Assembly: GCA_910585455.1 (NCBI GenBank)
Contig: CAJUEL010000036.1
Span: forward strand, 1 to 48,928
Direction of reading: 5' to 3'
DNA: 48,928 nt
DNA from: an uncultured Eisenbergiella sp.
GTDB taxonomy: Bacteria > Bacillota > Clostridia > Lachnospirales > Lachnospiraceae
The notes under the pieces were generated by a model that had not been told where the DNA came from, did not search any database, and saw only the letters and a program-made list of their open reading frames with translations. Shown here in pieces: positions 48,820 to 48,928 of this stretch; within the stretch, counting starts at the first letter, position 1; each line of letters starts with the position of its first letter. Both the position numbers and the translations under genes were made by a program.

Positions 48820-48928
48820 TTCACGGTGCCGCCGGATGCGGACTGCCAGCAGCCCCTCCCCTTCGTCCTCTCCGCCGGTGCAGACTGTTTTTTCAACGCC
48901 CATATCCGAAACGGCAAATCCATCCCTC
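48820..48928. repeat. Partial hairpin element H8, cut by the window edge
   Basis: Positions 48820-48854 match 28762-28796 inverted with one mismatch. The sequence after it (CAGACTGTTTTTTCAACGCC, TATCCGAAACGG) has the layout of the H3 left arm. The second arm should lie beyond 48928. Confidence 0.6.

Noticed and set aside
1..48928. tRNA or rRNA genes, riboswitches, phage genes
   Set aside because: None could be recognised by eye; rnpB is the only structural RNA found with confidence.

Overview
The window looks like a chromosomal segment of a gut-type Clostridia bacterium, most likely Lachnospiraceae. The reasons are the gene set (class A RNase P RNA, feoA-feoA-feoB with a Cys-rich membrane partner, paired DUF6323/DUF6179-like genes, a TnpV remnant, GHKL/LytTR and BceS-like regulators), strong Shine-Dalgarno sites, and consensus TTGACA/TATAAT promoters. 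No phage, CRISPR array, tRNA or rRNA gene was seen. The taxon is an inference; no database was searched.

Layout. 1-3.0 kb is an AT-rich decayed island: an internally deleted rhuM copy, an ABC exporter remnant, an intact rhuM and a PIN-domain remnant. 3.1-8.8 kb holds threonine aldolase, a nucleoid-associated protein and a sigma factor / membrane protein / ABC transporter operon. 9.3-14.7 kb is an AT-rich insertion bordered by tnpV and serine-recombinase remnants. It carries a two-gene unit of unknown role and a minus-strand toxin operon (large surface protein, lipoprotein with a C-terminal LHH nuclease domain, SUKH immunity protein). 14.9-18.1 kb has DUF6323/DUF6179-like genes and a two-component system. 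18.1-21.2 kb is the iron operon feoA-feoA-feoB plus a Cys-rich protein, with two TTAG-N6-CTAA palindromes at its promoter and upstream of feoB. 21.3-24.1 kb is a membrane-tethered TIR-domain protein. 24.2-27.9 kb is a heterodimeric ABC exporter. 28.9-29.5 kb is a toxin-antitoxin pair. 29.6-31 kb is a GHKL/LytTR regulator pair. 31-33.9 kb has an ATP-grasp gene and two esterases. 34.4-36.6 kb has a MATE pump and an AraC-GNAT fusion regulator. 37.0-37.4 kb is rnpB. 37.6-45.2 kb is dominated by zinc or transition-metal homeostasis: a His-rich CobW GTPase, a second CobW-like protein, a ZnuABC-type importer and a ZIP transporter, interrupted by ylmH and a CmpB-like membrane protein. 45.2-48.9 kb has a hypothetical gene, pyrI-pyrB, a nitroreductase and a HEPN/MNT pair.

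The most unusual content is non-coding. Two families of palindromic elements are scattered between the genes. The first consists of large fold-back hairpins of about 100-410 bp whose arms differ from copy to copy but stay self-complementary. Several share a nearly invariant asymmetric apex (AACTCACTTCG / TTCGGACAGT). One copy at 28,395-28,746 has perfect 119-bp arms and is flanked by a 9-bp direct repeat. The second is a family of about 30-bp palindromes built on GTAACAGTTCAGnC, plus longer relatives. A 134-bp member sits exactly in the apex of one large hairpin, flanked by a perfect 8-bp target duplication. Neither family has a recognisable transposase in the window, so both look like non-autonomous mobile DNA. 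They are my main candidate for something undescribed.
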